A DNA stretch of 64,000 nucleotides, from contig JBAMDO010000066.1 in the NCBI GenBank assembly GCA_037074765.1, positions 496,001 through 560,000 of the forward strand, given 5' to 3'. Below are positions 23,394 to 35,400 of the stretch, piece by piece (the first letter of the stretch is position 1; each line of letters begins with the position of its first letter). Source of the stretch: Mansonella perstans (taxonomy: Eukaryota > Nematoda > Chromadorea > Rhabditida > Onchocercidae). Both the position numbers and the translations under genes were made by a program. The notes under the pieces were generated by a model. The model had not been told where the DNA came from. It saw only the letters and a program-made list of their open reading frames with translations, and did not search any database.

Positions 23394-23420
23394 AGGTAAG
23401 CAATTTTTTTTTGCTTACCT
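23394..23420. repeat. Perfect inverted repeat with splice-donor-like arms
   Basis: AGGTAAGCAA, seven T, then TTGCTTACCT: 10-base arms around a T loop. Each arm is a consensus 5' splice site (AG/GTAAGC) on its own strand. Confidence 0.8.
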
Positions 23421-24178
23421 CTTCTGAAGTAAATTTCAAAAAACTTTGATTTGAACAATTACAAGTAAAATTTTCACGTGAAATGTAAAGTTGTATATCT
23501 TATAAACAGTACGAAACTGACTTATAATTTCACGTAGCCCTTCTGGGACAGAGACTTGTCGGAATCATCAACGAAGAATGTAGAAGTAATGTATGGTGAC
23601 ATTGTTCGAAATTTTTTTTTTTGCCCATCTTGAATTTAAAGTGAGGATGTTAATTAAGAAATCAATCACGAAGTCTAAAATCAGATTAGTAAATGTATTA
23701 AACAATTATCATTAATTAAATATCAATTACATTACAGCTACGCTGTAAAATAATTTAAAATTAATAAATGGAAGTTATAATTTGTCCATTCTATGAGTTA
23801 AATATTAAATTAATTACATCCGTCTTCGAATATTAATACAATTAATAGCAATATTTATGTTTACACAAAAAATGTGACCGATATATTTTAAATTACTGTT
23901 TTAAAGAATTATTCAGGAAAAAATTATTACGGTCTTTTTTTTGAAGAAATATTTAAATTCAATCTTCATTAAGCAGTTAGTTTTTTATGTTATCAAAAAT
24001 TGCAATAAAGATCAAACAATTAATTAAGTAATTGACGTATTCATTCTATCAGATTTATTATTCTTTGTTCCATTCGTCGTACCAAGTTCATGTTAAATTA
24101 AATTACAATTATACACAGACATATAAATTCAAATATATAGTTTCTCTTTTTTTTTGTTGCTAAAGGTGAAAATTCAAA

Positions 24179-24390
24179 ATAAATTACGATTTAATTATAA
24201 TTTAGTGCAAAATTATGGTTTAATATACAAATATGATTTTCTATAAAGTTGCGATTTAATGCAAAATCATGAATTAATATAAGATTATGATTTAAAGCGA
24301 AACTATCCATTTGAATTTATTGCTAGTTCAATGTGAAATTGCAATTCGATGTGGAATTATGGCTAAATATAAAATTCTATTATAAAATTA
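24179..24390. repeat. Decayed 18-bp minisatellite
   Basis: The stretch can be laid out in about twelve 18-base rows resembling AAATTATGATTTAATRTR, for example units starting near 24247, 24265 and 24283. Several rows keep exact 18-base length with substitutions only. All reading frames contain stops, so it is not coding. Confidence 0.7.
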
Positions 24391-27300
24391 CAACAAACTT
24401 TTCGCCTTTCTTTTTTCCATTTTATACTTAACCTCTCCAAAAAAAGAAAAATTTGAAGAAAAAAAGATAATTGCTTTTCTGGCATTAAATTATCAGACAT
24501 CAAGCATTGAATTTTATTGAAATGTTGACAGAATGATTTGGAAAAAGTTGAAAAAATGAAATCTGAAAAAATGAAAGTGAAACTTTGTTAACAGGGAAAT
24601 GATGTAACTGAATGAAAAAATGTTGTAGAAGAGAAAGAGAAAGAAGAAAAAATTTGGTACAGCAAAATATTTACATCTTGAGAAAAGAAAAATGATAAAA
24701 GTGAAAATGAAAAGCTGATGTGGAAAATCAAATGATCAGTTGAATTTTTTCTCTTTCTATTTTTGACACATGTGATATGAAAGGAATGTGTGATGTGGAA
24801 AAATTTTCAAATTTCAAAAGCAATAAAATAAAATTTAAAATTTTTTGAACGCTTCAAAAAAGAAAACAAATATGATTTGTGCTAAAATCTTATTGTCTTT
24901 TCCACCTGGTAAAATTAAAATCACTGATGAAAAAACAAGAGAAATTTGAAACAAATAACAAGCAATTGAAAAACTGCTTGATTTTCTGAAATTTTTGTAG
25001 TTGAAAAAAATATTCGAAGTTTCAGCAAGTTTTTGCTGCCCAATTAAGTTTAGAAAGGAGTGTTCAATAATTTATTTTATTATAGAAATAAATAAGAAAT
25101 GAAGAGATCAATCATTATAAAGCCAATTAATTAATAAGAACTAAAACCAATCCCGTCATGTGTAACCCAGATGCTTCACAGTTATTCAAACAATTTTAAC
25201 AAAGTGACATAAAATTTTATTTTCTTAAATTTGAGTTTAAGTTTTTCAGCCACTTTTTTTTGTTATTTTTTCTCAGTGCCTAATATAAAGAAACATCAGT
25301 GAAGCGATAAATAGAAATATTAAAAATTTCATTTCATCTATCAATTTTTTTAAAATAGGTACAACGATGTGAATTACGAAAAAATGATATAGTTTATCAG
25401 TGTGAAAGGAACTTAGCAAGATAAGTTAGTAATGTCAGCAAAAAGTGGTAGCAGTGACAGTAAAAGACGATTTTTTTTTTTCGAATGTTTTCCACGGTGT
25501 CATGGTCATACTACAAATAGCATGACCTATTAAAATTGAGAGATAGGAATAAAGTGTGAAAGAAACAAATCAAACTTCAATATTAATTAATTTTTCGTAC
25601 TTAATTACGAAAACCAGTAGGCGATTGGTAAACTTTTTATTAACAGCTTCGAGAATCACGAATCATTTCTCACGAAGCAATATTCTCCTTTTTTTTCGTA
25701 TCAAATCTCTACGATTTATAAGAAATGATTTTTTTCTCTAATTGCTTAAATTTGATCAAATTCGAAAAAATATAGTATAACATATAATTTAAAGTAAAAA
25801 TACTTTACAAAAACGTCAATGTCTTTCTTAATGTTCGTTTAACTAAAATCAAACACAAAAATGTAATCGACGTCAGATATCAATAACCGCACGTGGATAT
25901 TTGTAGTAAACGTCTCGACGTGATTGAAATCGCGCACTCATAAATGATCGATTATTCAAAATATTTATTCTAAGTTAATATCTGTTTATTTGATTAAAAT
26001 TTCACGAATGTTATGATTCAATTGAAATGCAACGTAAATTGTATGTTTATGGCAAATTATTCGGATCGACTATGTCACCTATGTTAGAGATATCAACATC
26101 GTATTTGTTTTATGTAAAGTATAGCGTGGATGTTTAATGTTGATGTTTATTTGCTGCTTAAAAATCCGGCGTGAATATTTTGCTCAGAATTTACACGATT
26201 TACGTGAAATTCAACATGGAATTAAATGCAATGTCTGTTCACTCTTCAATATAATCACAAATTTAAGTCAACAAGAAACTCGCTGCTTTCACCCAATTCT
26301 TAGTGTTTTTTCATTTTTACTTCACTTAAACAATTTACAAGTATCATATTTTATAAAGAAAAAAAATTTCCAGCAAAAAGTTATTTTCGTAATAATAAAT
26401 AACGAAAAAATTGAGTGTCGTAAAAATTTTTCAAAATTTTATTTGATCTTTCAATTAATAAATTTTGTTGATAAATAAGCAGTCACAACGATACTTCAAA
26501 ATATAAGTACTAGAAAAAGTATTTCATTCTTCCTTTTTTTCATTAAGTTAAGCCAGCTTCACTCAAGGAAGAGAAATGTTAGCTTTTCAAAAATCTTCAC
26601 CTATTTTTCAAACTTCACAAATCTGATTGAATGAAAATCATTTCAGGCTTGAACTTCAAATCTGAAATTGATTTAAAAATCAAACTTGCAAGCCAAGGGA
26701 AATCAGCCTCACCACAAAATTAATTCACTACCTTCTAAACATTTGCTTTCACCAATACTTTCGCTTTCCAAACCTTTTTTTTGTAAATTTTTCTAAATTA
26801 ACAAGAAAAAAATGAGCTAGGAGAAAGTATTTTGAAAAAGCACAAAGTCAAGACAAAATCTCTGGAAGTACTAAGTGTACCGAGTAGATGTTCCGAAATT
26901 CCTTGATATGATATTTTATTAGAAAATGAACTCTTAGAACAATTAGCATAAAATACACTTCTGTTGCAAAATTGTACGTCAAGAAATGATTGGAGAAATA
27001 AATGCCTTAGGAAAGTTTACCTTCCATGAAAGACAAAATATTTTATTTTTCTTCGAAATTTAGCAATTGGATCTTTAAATTTGATGTGAAAAATCACCTC
27101 GCCTCAGTTAAGCTAGAAGTGGCTGAATGTATTTCTTTGAGAGAGCTACGAATTGAAAAGAAATTATGATATGAATTATTGATAAGTCAAGCTAGAATGC
27201 ATGAATTTGGTCCTAATTTCCCGGAAAAAATCAATAAAACTGCGGAAATATTGAATTGTGCTTGGCATAGTTCTTAATGATCAAAGAAAAGAAAAAACAC

Positions 27301-27582
27301 AGGAATTCAAATAAAATAGTTTATCAAAATATGGGAAAATTCGTTAAATAAAACATGAAAAAGTCTTTTCTGGCAAAAATAGGAATTGAAAACTTTTTTT
27401 TATTGGCAATAAATTGTGATATGCAAAATGAGCAGAGAAGAAATAAAATAAAGTAGTTAGAATTGTGAAAACTGAGATTTTGATGGAACGCAATTAATAT
27501 TTACTGATGATAGTGTTACAGAAGTGAAATTAAGTAAAGGTAATTAATAGCAAAAACAAATAAATAAAACAAAATAAGCAAT
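24391..27582. other. AT-rich intergenic region
   Basis: No gene is supported. A G+C-richer patch at 25860-25960 reads on the minus strand as a 22-codon frame starting MSARFQSRR, but has no clear partner exon. Confidence 0.45.
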
Positions 27583-30500
27583 TTAATAAACATTACAAAA
27601 AAAATCTGAAAAAAAACAGAATGAAGATAAAAGCTGATTTAGAACTGATTTAGTTTCACTAAATCCTGAAACTGATTCCTGAAAATACCAGTTAAGGTAC
27701 AATTAAACTTCTCATTACTCTTACCTTATCACGATTGCAATTCCTGATATAGCGAAATGTTGGCGCAATATGTTCCGATATTGTTGTTGATTCGATATGA
27801 ATGCTACTGCTACTACTGGCATGTTTATGTGTTACAGTGGTACTAACGGAGCGTTTCGATGATTTTTTGCTTTTCCGGTCGATTGAACTTGCTCGACGCG
27901 TACTGTGATTTCGTTCATTTGACTAAACAATGATATAAAATTGAAAGAAAAAAAACCGTTTTTTTTCTCTCAATAATTATGATAATTAGTGGTAATAATG
28001 ATGAAAAATCATAATTGACAGTAATAAAAAAATATCGAATTGAACTCAAATAACTTCGAGAATTCTACATATTTCAATAAATATTTAAATCCCTTAAATT
28101 TGGCAGTATTTATTTAATTTTCTAAGGGGTCATGAATTATATTCCAATATTTGATATTTTAATGAAATGAAACGAATGAAATATGGGACGAACCAAGATG
28201 ACAGAATCCTGTGTGGTGCTTAATTGATATAAGTGAACTTTTTCCTGACATTTACTGCGGCCACATTCTCCATGCAAATAGGCTAATTCTTTTTTGACAG
28301 ATTTTTGAAAATTTACTAAACCAGTGGGATGATGATGATTGAGAATGAGATGCAGTCGATGCCACATCATACTTCTGCAAGATCACTGACTTTTTTCTTT
28401 ATAAAATTTTTTTGTAGAGATATGGTCACTCAATATCTATTCAATTAATTACTCAAGCAAAATTAACTCATTAGTGAAACATCAATTTCACAATTACTTT
28501 TCTTCAATTTATTGTTGTTGCACTAATTACAAAACTGTTTTTTGTTAAAATTCATTAATAATAAATTAAATTTAAAATTATTTCTTCTTTAATTTGTTAA
28601 TAATATTTTATTCTTATTTGTCTTCTCTTGCAATTAATTAATTTATTTCTTGCTAATAGCATCAATTGACTTCTAAGGAAAAAAAATAAATACATACTTT
28701 AAGTCCAAAATCCAAAGTTGTGGCTCTTCGTCTGGCTTATCTAAGTGTTGGTGAAAATAAACTAGGATAATATTACGCAGTAGGAACAAACAACGATTTG
28801 CGTATTTGTTATTTGGCTTCTGATATCGGCTATCCGGATGTGTATTCAGTATTTCAGTACGGCCGCGATTTTTACCAGTAATAGCAACATTTAATATGGT
28901 ACTGTCGAAACGGTTGAATAAATATACACAATTTTGATAAATGAATGGATTGCAAAATAGAGCTGAAATCCTTGAAATCTTTCATATATCCTTTGACATC
29001 TTTACTATCATCGATTTTTACAGCTAATTATTGATTGCAATTATTATTGTTGACTTGAAAATTAAAAATTAATTGCCATCAATAGTTTTTGAATAAGGGC
29101 CAATAAAAATCGACTTATCATTTAAGTATATTTCAATTTTTTTTTTCGTAGCTTTTAGATACAACAATATATATATATGTGTTCATTAGGATAATAATAG
29201 ACGCAAAAAAATGTTTCTTTTGATAGCAATATATTTTTTAAAATATACCTAAATATCTACGAGTTCGAGAACTATTATTATGAAAATTTTGATGCCGATA
29301 ACAAAAGAATATTTAAAGAAAAGAAAAGAAGACTGTGTGGATAATTAAACTAACAGTGAGCTAATTATTAATGGAAAATTTCAATTAAATCAAACAAAAA
29401 TTTTTTAATTTCTCTAACATATATGTAGAAAGAAATTAACGTTTGTCTCATTTGTCATCCTATTAGAGAAATGAAAAAAATGAAATGTCGTGAAACCTAA
29501 AGTTCAAAGGATATTTAAAGAAAAGAAAAATCATCGAAATTCAACGGTGTAAAAAATTTTTCTCAATTAAGGAAAGTTCAAAGTTCAATGATTAGTTGGA
29601 GGAAAAAATTATCAAAATGTAACATCATCAATAAAAATTGAAAAATTAAACGCCGTTAATTTACCTTTCTTATCTTTAATAGATACTTCTATAACAACTG
29701 TTCGAACACCAGTACGCGAATAAAAATCTGACAAATGTAAAAGCCATATTTTTGGCGAATCATTTCGAATTTTACTGTGAACTGATACAGGATAAGAAAT
29801 GAGGACTGGACCTGTTTCATCGTATATCACCGATGTTGTGTAATGTTTTCTAAGCCAATTTTTTTTTTTTTTTTTTTGCAATTTCTCCCAATTATTTTAC
29901 AATTAATAAATGAAATTAGCAGCTCATTTAGAGCGATAGTAATTAACAAAGAAAATTTTTACAGAAAGAAGACAAAAACAAAATCTTTAATATAATTATT
30001 ATTCAGTGGAGAATTTTTTCAAGCTTTCACTGCTTTTTTTCTTAATTCTCTAATAAATTTCAACATTAAAAAATTATGAAAAGTTGCAGCGACAAATTTA
30101 ATTTTCCAATTACAAATAAATTTTACGTTCTATTTTTGGTAGTATTTTTTTTTTTTTTTTTTTTGGCTATTTAAACAATTTAACAGCAAGTGACTTACTT
30201 GCAAACAATTTGTGTAAAAGTAATATCGCTGCAAACAACTACCAATTTTAATGCAAACTTTAGTGTCCCTTTTGTTATGTACAAATTACCCTCACGATTT
30301 TGCAGTATCAAACAAATCGTTTCGTCATCCAAAAATGCTACATCAAATACCTGCAAAGTTATATTTATATAAATAGATGATATAAAGGAAATGATTTTGA
30401 AACAAAAATTTCAAATTTTTGTCCTCAAAAAACTTCTCCATAACTTAAAATGTAACAATTATATGAGCAATTTATGATATTTCCCTCTCCTTCTCTCTTC

Positions 30501-32350
30501 CTTACTATATTTCCATATTTTTTTCACTATTATTTGGCATCGATCATTTAATAAAATTTATAGCTTTTCATTATTTTATCCTAATATCTTTCCACTGAAC
30601 AAAGATAATTAAATCTGTGCTAATTAATTTTTTAGTTTATTAAAAAATCACAGTGTCCTCGCTATGTTTTAAGTCGATTCCTGTGATATTGTAATTGCTG
30701 CATTGATTTTCATCATCAATATCATATAAATAAAGTTTTTCATTGTTTCGCCTGTAATTTTAAAATTTAATATATTAATGGAAATTCAATCAAAATTCTA
30801 CAAATTTTATTTTGTTAAAAATTCTTTCGATGTTTATGAAAAATTTTGCTGTTAAATGCTGAATTAAAAAATCTAAAATTTTTTATCATAAATTATATTT
30901 TTTTTGGAAGTTCTACCATTTAACTTACAAATATTATTTCATATGATATGCATTTGTTTAAAAAAAAAAACTACAGTGCAATGTTACAGATATTTTTTCC
31001 TGCATTTTTATTATATTTTCGAACTTTTTCGAGACTGAAACCTTAGAAGTGAATTTAGCAAATTTAATAACAGAATGAGAAAAGTCAATAATTTATTTAG
31101 TGTTGCTAGGAATTTACTTAAAATGAAAGTTTTAGAAGTATATTTTACAAATTTCATGGGAGAAGGAAACGAGGCAGTAAATTTGTTGAGTACTGTTAAA
31201 TTATGGCACTAAGTGCTGTTGCACAGAAGTAAACAATTATGAAAATGGAAGTAAATGAAAGTAAAGTTTGTTTAATCCACTGCAAACAGCAGATGAGATA
31301 GACAAAGTTGAATGGACGCAGTAATGAATGAGCGCAAGATGTGCTTTCTTGGAATTGTTAACTGAATTTTTCGAATCAAAGAAATGAGAGTGTGAATTAA
31401 AATTAAAACAGTTTGTTTTTGGAAAGTTCGTCTTTTTTTCATACTTCCAAACTTTTTTAACTGTGAAATTGGACTTAAAAACTATCGTAACAGAATGAAA
31501 AAAGATTAATCATCTACAAATTGAGAATTGCTTCACTCAAAAATGAGAAATTTTTACAAAAGTTTTACCATGAAAATAAAACATAAAAATAGCATGTTAT
31601 GCAATAACAGTTGTTTTTGCGTAATTTGAATTTTATATTGTAAATGAAATTTTCAATGGAATTGCTTTGAAGTAAGAAAAATAAGTGTTGGAATAAAAAA
31701 GTTTCTTTTAATTTGCTATTTTACTTGTTATTTGAGCTTTGAAACATTCTAAGAGAGTCCTCTCAAATAATTTAATTAAAGAATGATCGGTTTTGTTTGA
31801 GAAAGACATATTATTTTTTATATTTTGAGGAGTAATTTTCTTGTAATTAACTTGTTTTTAACAGCTTTTCTCCTTCTTTCACTTTCAGGATTAAACATGT
31901 TTATGATGAATGTTAAGCAATAATTAAAAAAAATTAATTACTCCCTAATGATCATTTCTCATGAGATATATTAAATATATAATTAGAATTGGAAACTTTT
32001 TTACATAATCAAGATAATATCAAGAAGTAAAATCATTTGAACTTTTCCCAAAAAATCGATTAAATTAAAAAATTAGCGAAAAATTGGTTAGCATAAATAG
32101 ATAAAATTTTAAAATATTTTTTCATGCAAAGAAAAGCTCACTTGAACAAAAGTCTCTTTGCATCCGGTGAAACAGCCATTGTACGATATGCACTGTTTAC
32201 ACCGGTAAATGACCGTAAATCCTTCATTTCATTCATTTCGCTATCCGTTTCAGTTTTCGATCGACTTGCACAGCTTAGAATACTCAAATCGATAAAATTG
32301 CGACACTGTAGAATTTCAATTGACGTCTTGGTAGCCACTTTTTCTCTCAT
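27583..32350 (-). CDS. Conserved-looking protein of unknown function, possible beta-propeller
   Basis: Eight exons join in consistent phases: 32350-32142, 30751-30652, 30350-30199, 29849-29665, 28962-28698, 28374-28194, 27922-27725 and 27678-27583; 461 residues from the ATG at 32350. An upstream ATG at 32451 with a strong donor at 32399 may mark an extra first exon, but its phase does not join cleanly, so it may be 5' UTR. I do not recognise the family. Repeating beta-strand-like segments such as YLYDIDDEN, VFDVAFLDDETICLIL, IWLLHLSDFYS, VYLFNRFDSTILNVAI and QLWILDLKSMMWHRL suggest a WD/kelch-like propeller. A basic, serine-rich tail begins near residue 367 (STRRASSIDRKSKKSSKRS) and could be phosphorylated or act in nuclear localisation. 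No signal peptide or membrane segment is seen. The last 31-residue exon follows a 46-base intron and is the least certain part. Confidence 0.7.
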
Positions 32351-32398
32351 TACCGCTACTTTTCACCAAAAACGGCGAGAACCTCTTAAAAAACTTAC

Positions 32399-32451
32399 AT
32401 TATACAGTACGTATGGCATCCAATTTCAATTATCGCAGTAGCGGCAGACAT
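32399..32451 (-). other. Possible upstream exon of the unknown propeller-like gene
   Basis: ATG at 32451 opens 17 codons ending in a strong donor AAT/GTAAGT. The next exon would have to start in a phase for which no good acceptor exists. A second ATG at 32419 would give phase 0 and could join at an AG near 32326. It is either a short coding exon or 5' UTR. Confidence 0.35.
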
Positions 32452-35400
32452 TTAAGAAATATAGTTCGATTAAGAAGCCATAATAATGTTAATAAATAAA
32501 ATTTGTAAGTAGCAGCTGGTAATGAGAAATTATAAATTAAAAAATAGAAAATTAGAAATTAGGAAAAACAATTAAAACTTGCAAATAAGCAGCAATTGGT
32601 AAGATAAATTGTGATGCAAAACTTTCAAATAAGCGTCAAACAGTTGTTTCGGCAGGAACATCTAAAATAAATTAAAAGTGAATTTTCCCAATAAATTATC
32701 AATTCTTTCTTTCTTCCGCAAAAAAACTGAGTGGAAATTGACATAAAAAATTTCATTGATAATATTTAATGATTTTTCTTGCCGTTCTTCAATTCCGGAG
32801 AAAAGGAAAGTGACATAAAAATTTGTGAATGAATTTTTCAAATTTCTTCCTTGCTAAAATGCAGATTTTTATTTCCAAAAATGTCGCATTAAATGAAAGA
32901 CAAAAATTTTTGAATGTATTTTCGGTAAAATTTTAAATAATATTTTGGATTATGCTTTCCAATTTTCTTCGCTCTCCTTTCCAATAGTAATTTGTCCAGT
33001 TCCTCTGCATCTGCTTTAATCAGCTAATTAAATATTGGAAATGATATGCTCAACGACTCTCTCAATCAGGGATTAATTTTGATCCAAAAAATTGAATTCT
33101 AGTTAAGGTTGCAAAAAAGACAAATTTATGATTAATATTTAAATTAAATAAATATGCAAAAAAGCAAATAAATTGATTTTGAAACGTTGATTTTGAAACG
33201 CACTGTTAATAAAGCAATTAAAAATTATACCAAAAATTTTAAAATTGCTTCCTTCATTTAGAAATTTGAAACCATAATGTTAAATTTAGAATTTTAATGT
33301 AATTTTTTTTTTTGAAAATATAAATAATTTCAACATGGATGAATTATTGAAAAATATTCGAAATTTTTTTTATAAAATTTTCCCATCTGTTATTAATAAA
33401 AATTTTATGACATTTTCCCATCATTGACTATACAAGAAAGAGCTAAAAAGAAAGATAAAATAATTGCTACAGAAAAGTTTGAAAGTTCAAGAGCAGTTTA
33501 AAATAATTATGTGTCTGTTTCTGTCTATGCATTTATATATCGGTATGTTGTGTGTATGTCTGTGTGTGTCGAAATTTCACTGTCCCATTGTCGCTATTTC
33601 TTGCTCATTGTCATCATGAACCATCAAAATGACAATATATGCCTTTTTTTTTCATTTTTTATTCTATTTAATACTTTAGTACCTGTTACTACCATTTTAA
33701 ATTATTCGTTTACCTATTTTGCTCATATCATAGAAGCAAAAAAAAAGTAAAATTAAAAAATGACAAATGAATATACTAATTGGTCTTTTATTTGTAAATT
33801 TTTTAAAAGTAAATTTTATGTTCGATTAATTGCTTTACAGAGACGAACAAATGAATTCTTTGTTTACAAAGTATCATTTCAATTACTAATTAAACTTCTT
33901 CTTTTAATTTCGTAATAATCACTTGTTAAACCATAGATATTCCTCAAACAAAATTTGCTTTTTTTAAACAACGTTTTTTTTTGATGTAATGCATACTATA
34001 TAAAACTAAAAAACATTTCGAAAAAAAGGCATGCAATTTTTTTGCCAAAGTATGGATTATTATATTGCTGTATTTCTATTAAAAATATCTTATTTACTGC
34101 AATAGTCACAAAACGACAGAAGTAAAGTTTTCTAAAATATACAAGTTTATTTATTCTCTAAAAATTCCTGATATCACTTTGCGATATTTTCATCCATTAA
34201 TATAAACAAACGTCCATTTCGGTTGAACAATTAAATTAATTAGCATTTAAATTCATTAAATTCTGAAAAGAAATCTGAAAACAAAGAAATTTTGATCGAA
34301 TAACTGATCTAAATTTCATTCCTTAGCATATGAAAAGACCATTTTAAAATGATTAAATTAAATTGCGCTAATATTATTAAAATAAATCAGTTGTTTCAAG
34401 CAAATTCTGAAGTAATTAAGTGAAATAGTGCTTAAACGCAATGTAACTATAAGCCGTATTGTTAATTACTAAAAGAAAAAAATCAGAATACTTGAAAGTT
34501 CATCAGTTTTTTACTTATTCTTGTTTCTAATTACCTAATTATCCCTTTCTTTTTTGGATACTTTTTGCTTTAATGGTGATAATATCGTTTTGTTTCTGAA
34601 ATAGAGCCATTATCATTAGTTCTCAATTTTAAAATATATTGCGACTAATACGAATTAAGAAAGCTGAAAAATAAATAATCTTATGAAATAGGTTAATTTA
34701 AAGCAAGGCAATGGCTTCATTCAATTATTTCTTGTTCACCCAGCTCTTCTTTACCTTTTAACTGATTTAAATAATTAAAGCAATTGAATATTTTCATTCA
34801 GAAAAGACCAAAAAAACTTGAAGAAACAGCAAAAAATCTCAGTCGATGTTTTCCTAAGTGCTTTTCTTTCACACAAAATCTCTGTGTGAAATGGACATTA
34901 GCAGCAGTCGAAAAAAAAGAGAAACGTTGCATTTATTTTATTTTAAAGAAATAAAACTTTCGCGTTAATATTTCACTTCCTTTTTGCAAAAAAATTAAGC
35001 AAAATTTGTTGTTTTAAATCGTGAATAATTAAATTAATTCCAGATGTCCTCCATAATTAAGCTAGCAAAAATTTACCTGGACACGTCGTGAAGTTCTAAT
35101 TTACAAGCAATTTATTGGTGAAAACAAAAAATGAAAAAAGTGAGCAAAAGTTGATACAACACCTGGATTTCCAGGTTATTTCCGATTTAAGTACTAACTA
35201 GGTCCAACGTTTTTAACTTGACAGATTGGCAAAGTTAGAAAGGAATAAATTATCGCAAACTGTAAATTAAAGTGTGAAGTTTTGGGTTCAGTATGATTAA
35301 TCGAAATTTATTAGCTACTTGAACTAATTTTCATACTCGTTCAATTAGCTCATTTGCCATAATAATAATAATTATAATACTTAAAAGGCGGAAGCTTTTC

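Larger units (their letters stand above)
16891..24178. other. Gene-poor AT-rich region
   Basis: Apart from the repeats and the 17613 stretch listed separately, I see no gene. G+C-richer patches at 21660-21760, 22540-22640 and 23520-23630 have open frames on both strands and could hide exons; strand and splice structure cannot be settled by eye. Confidence 0.45.

Noticed and set aside
33511..33750. 79-codon hydrophobic plus frame
   Set aside because: A/T-rich codons, low-complexity composition and no signal of splicing; expected by chance in this base composition.
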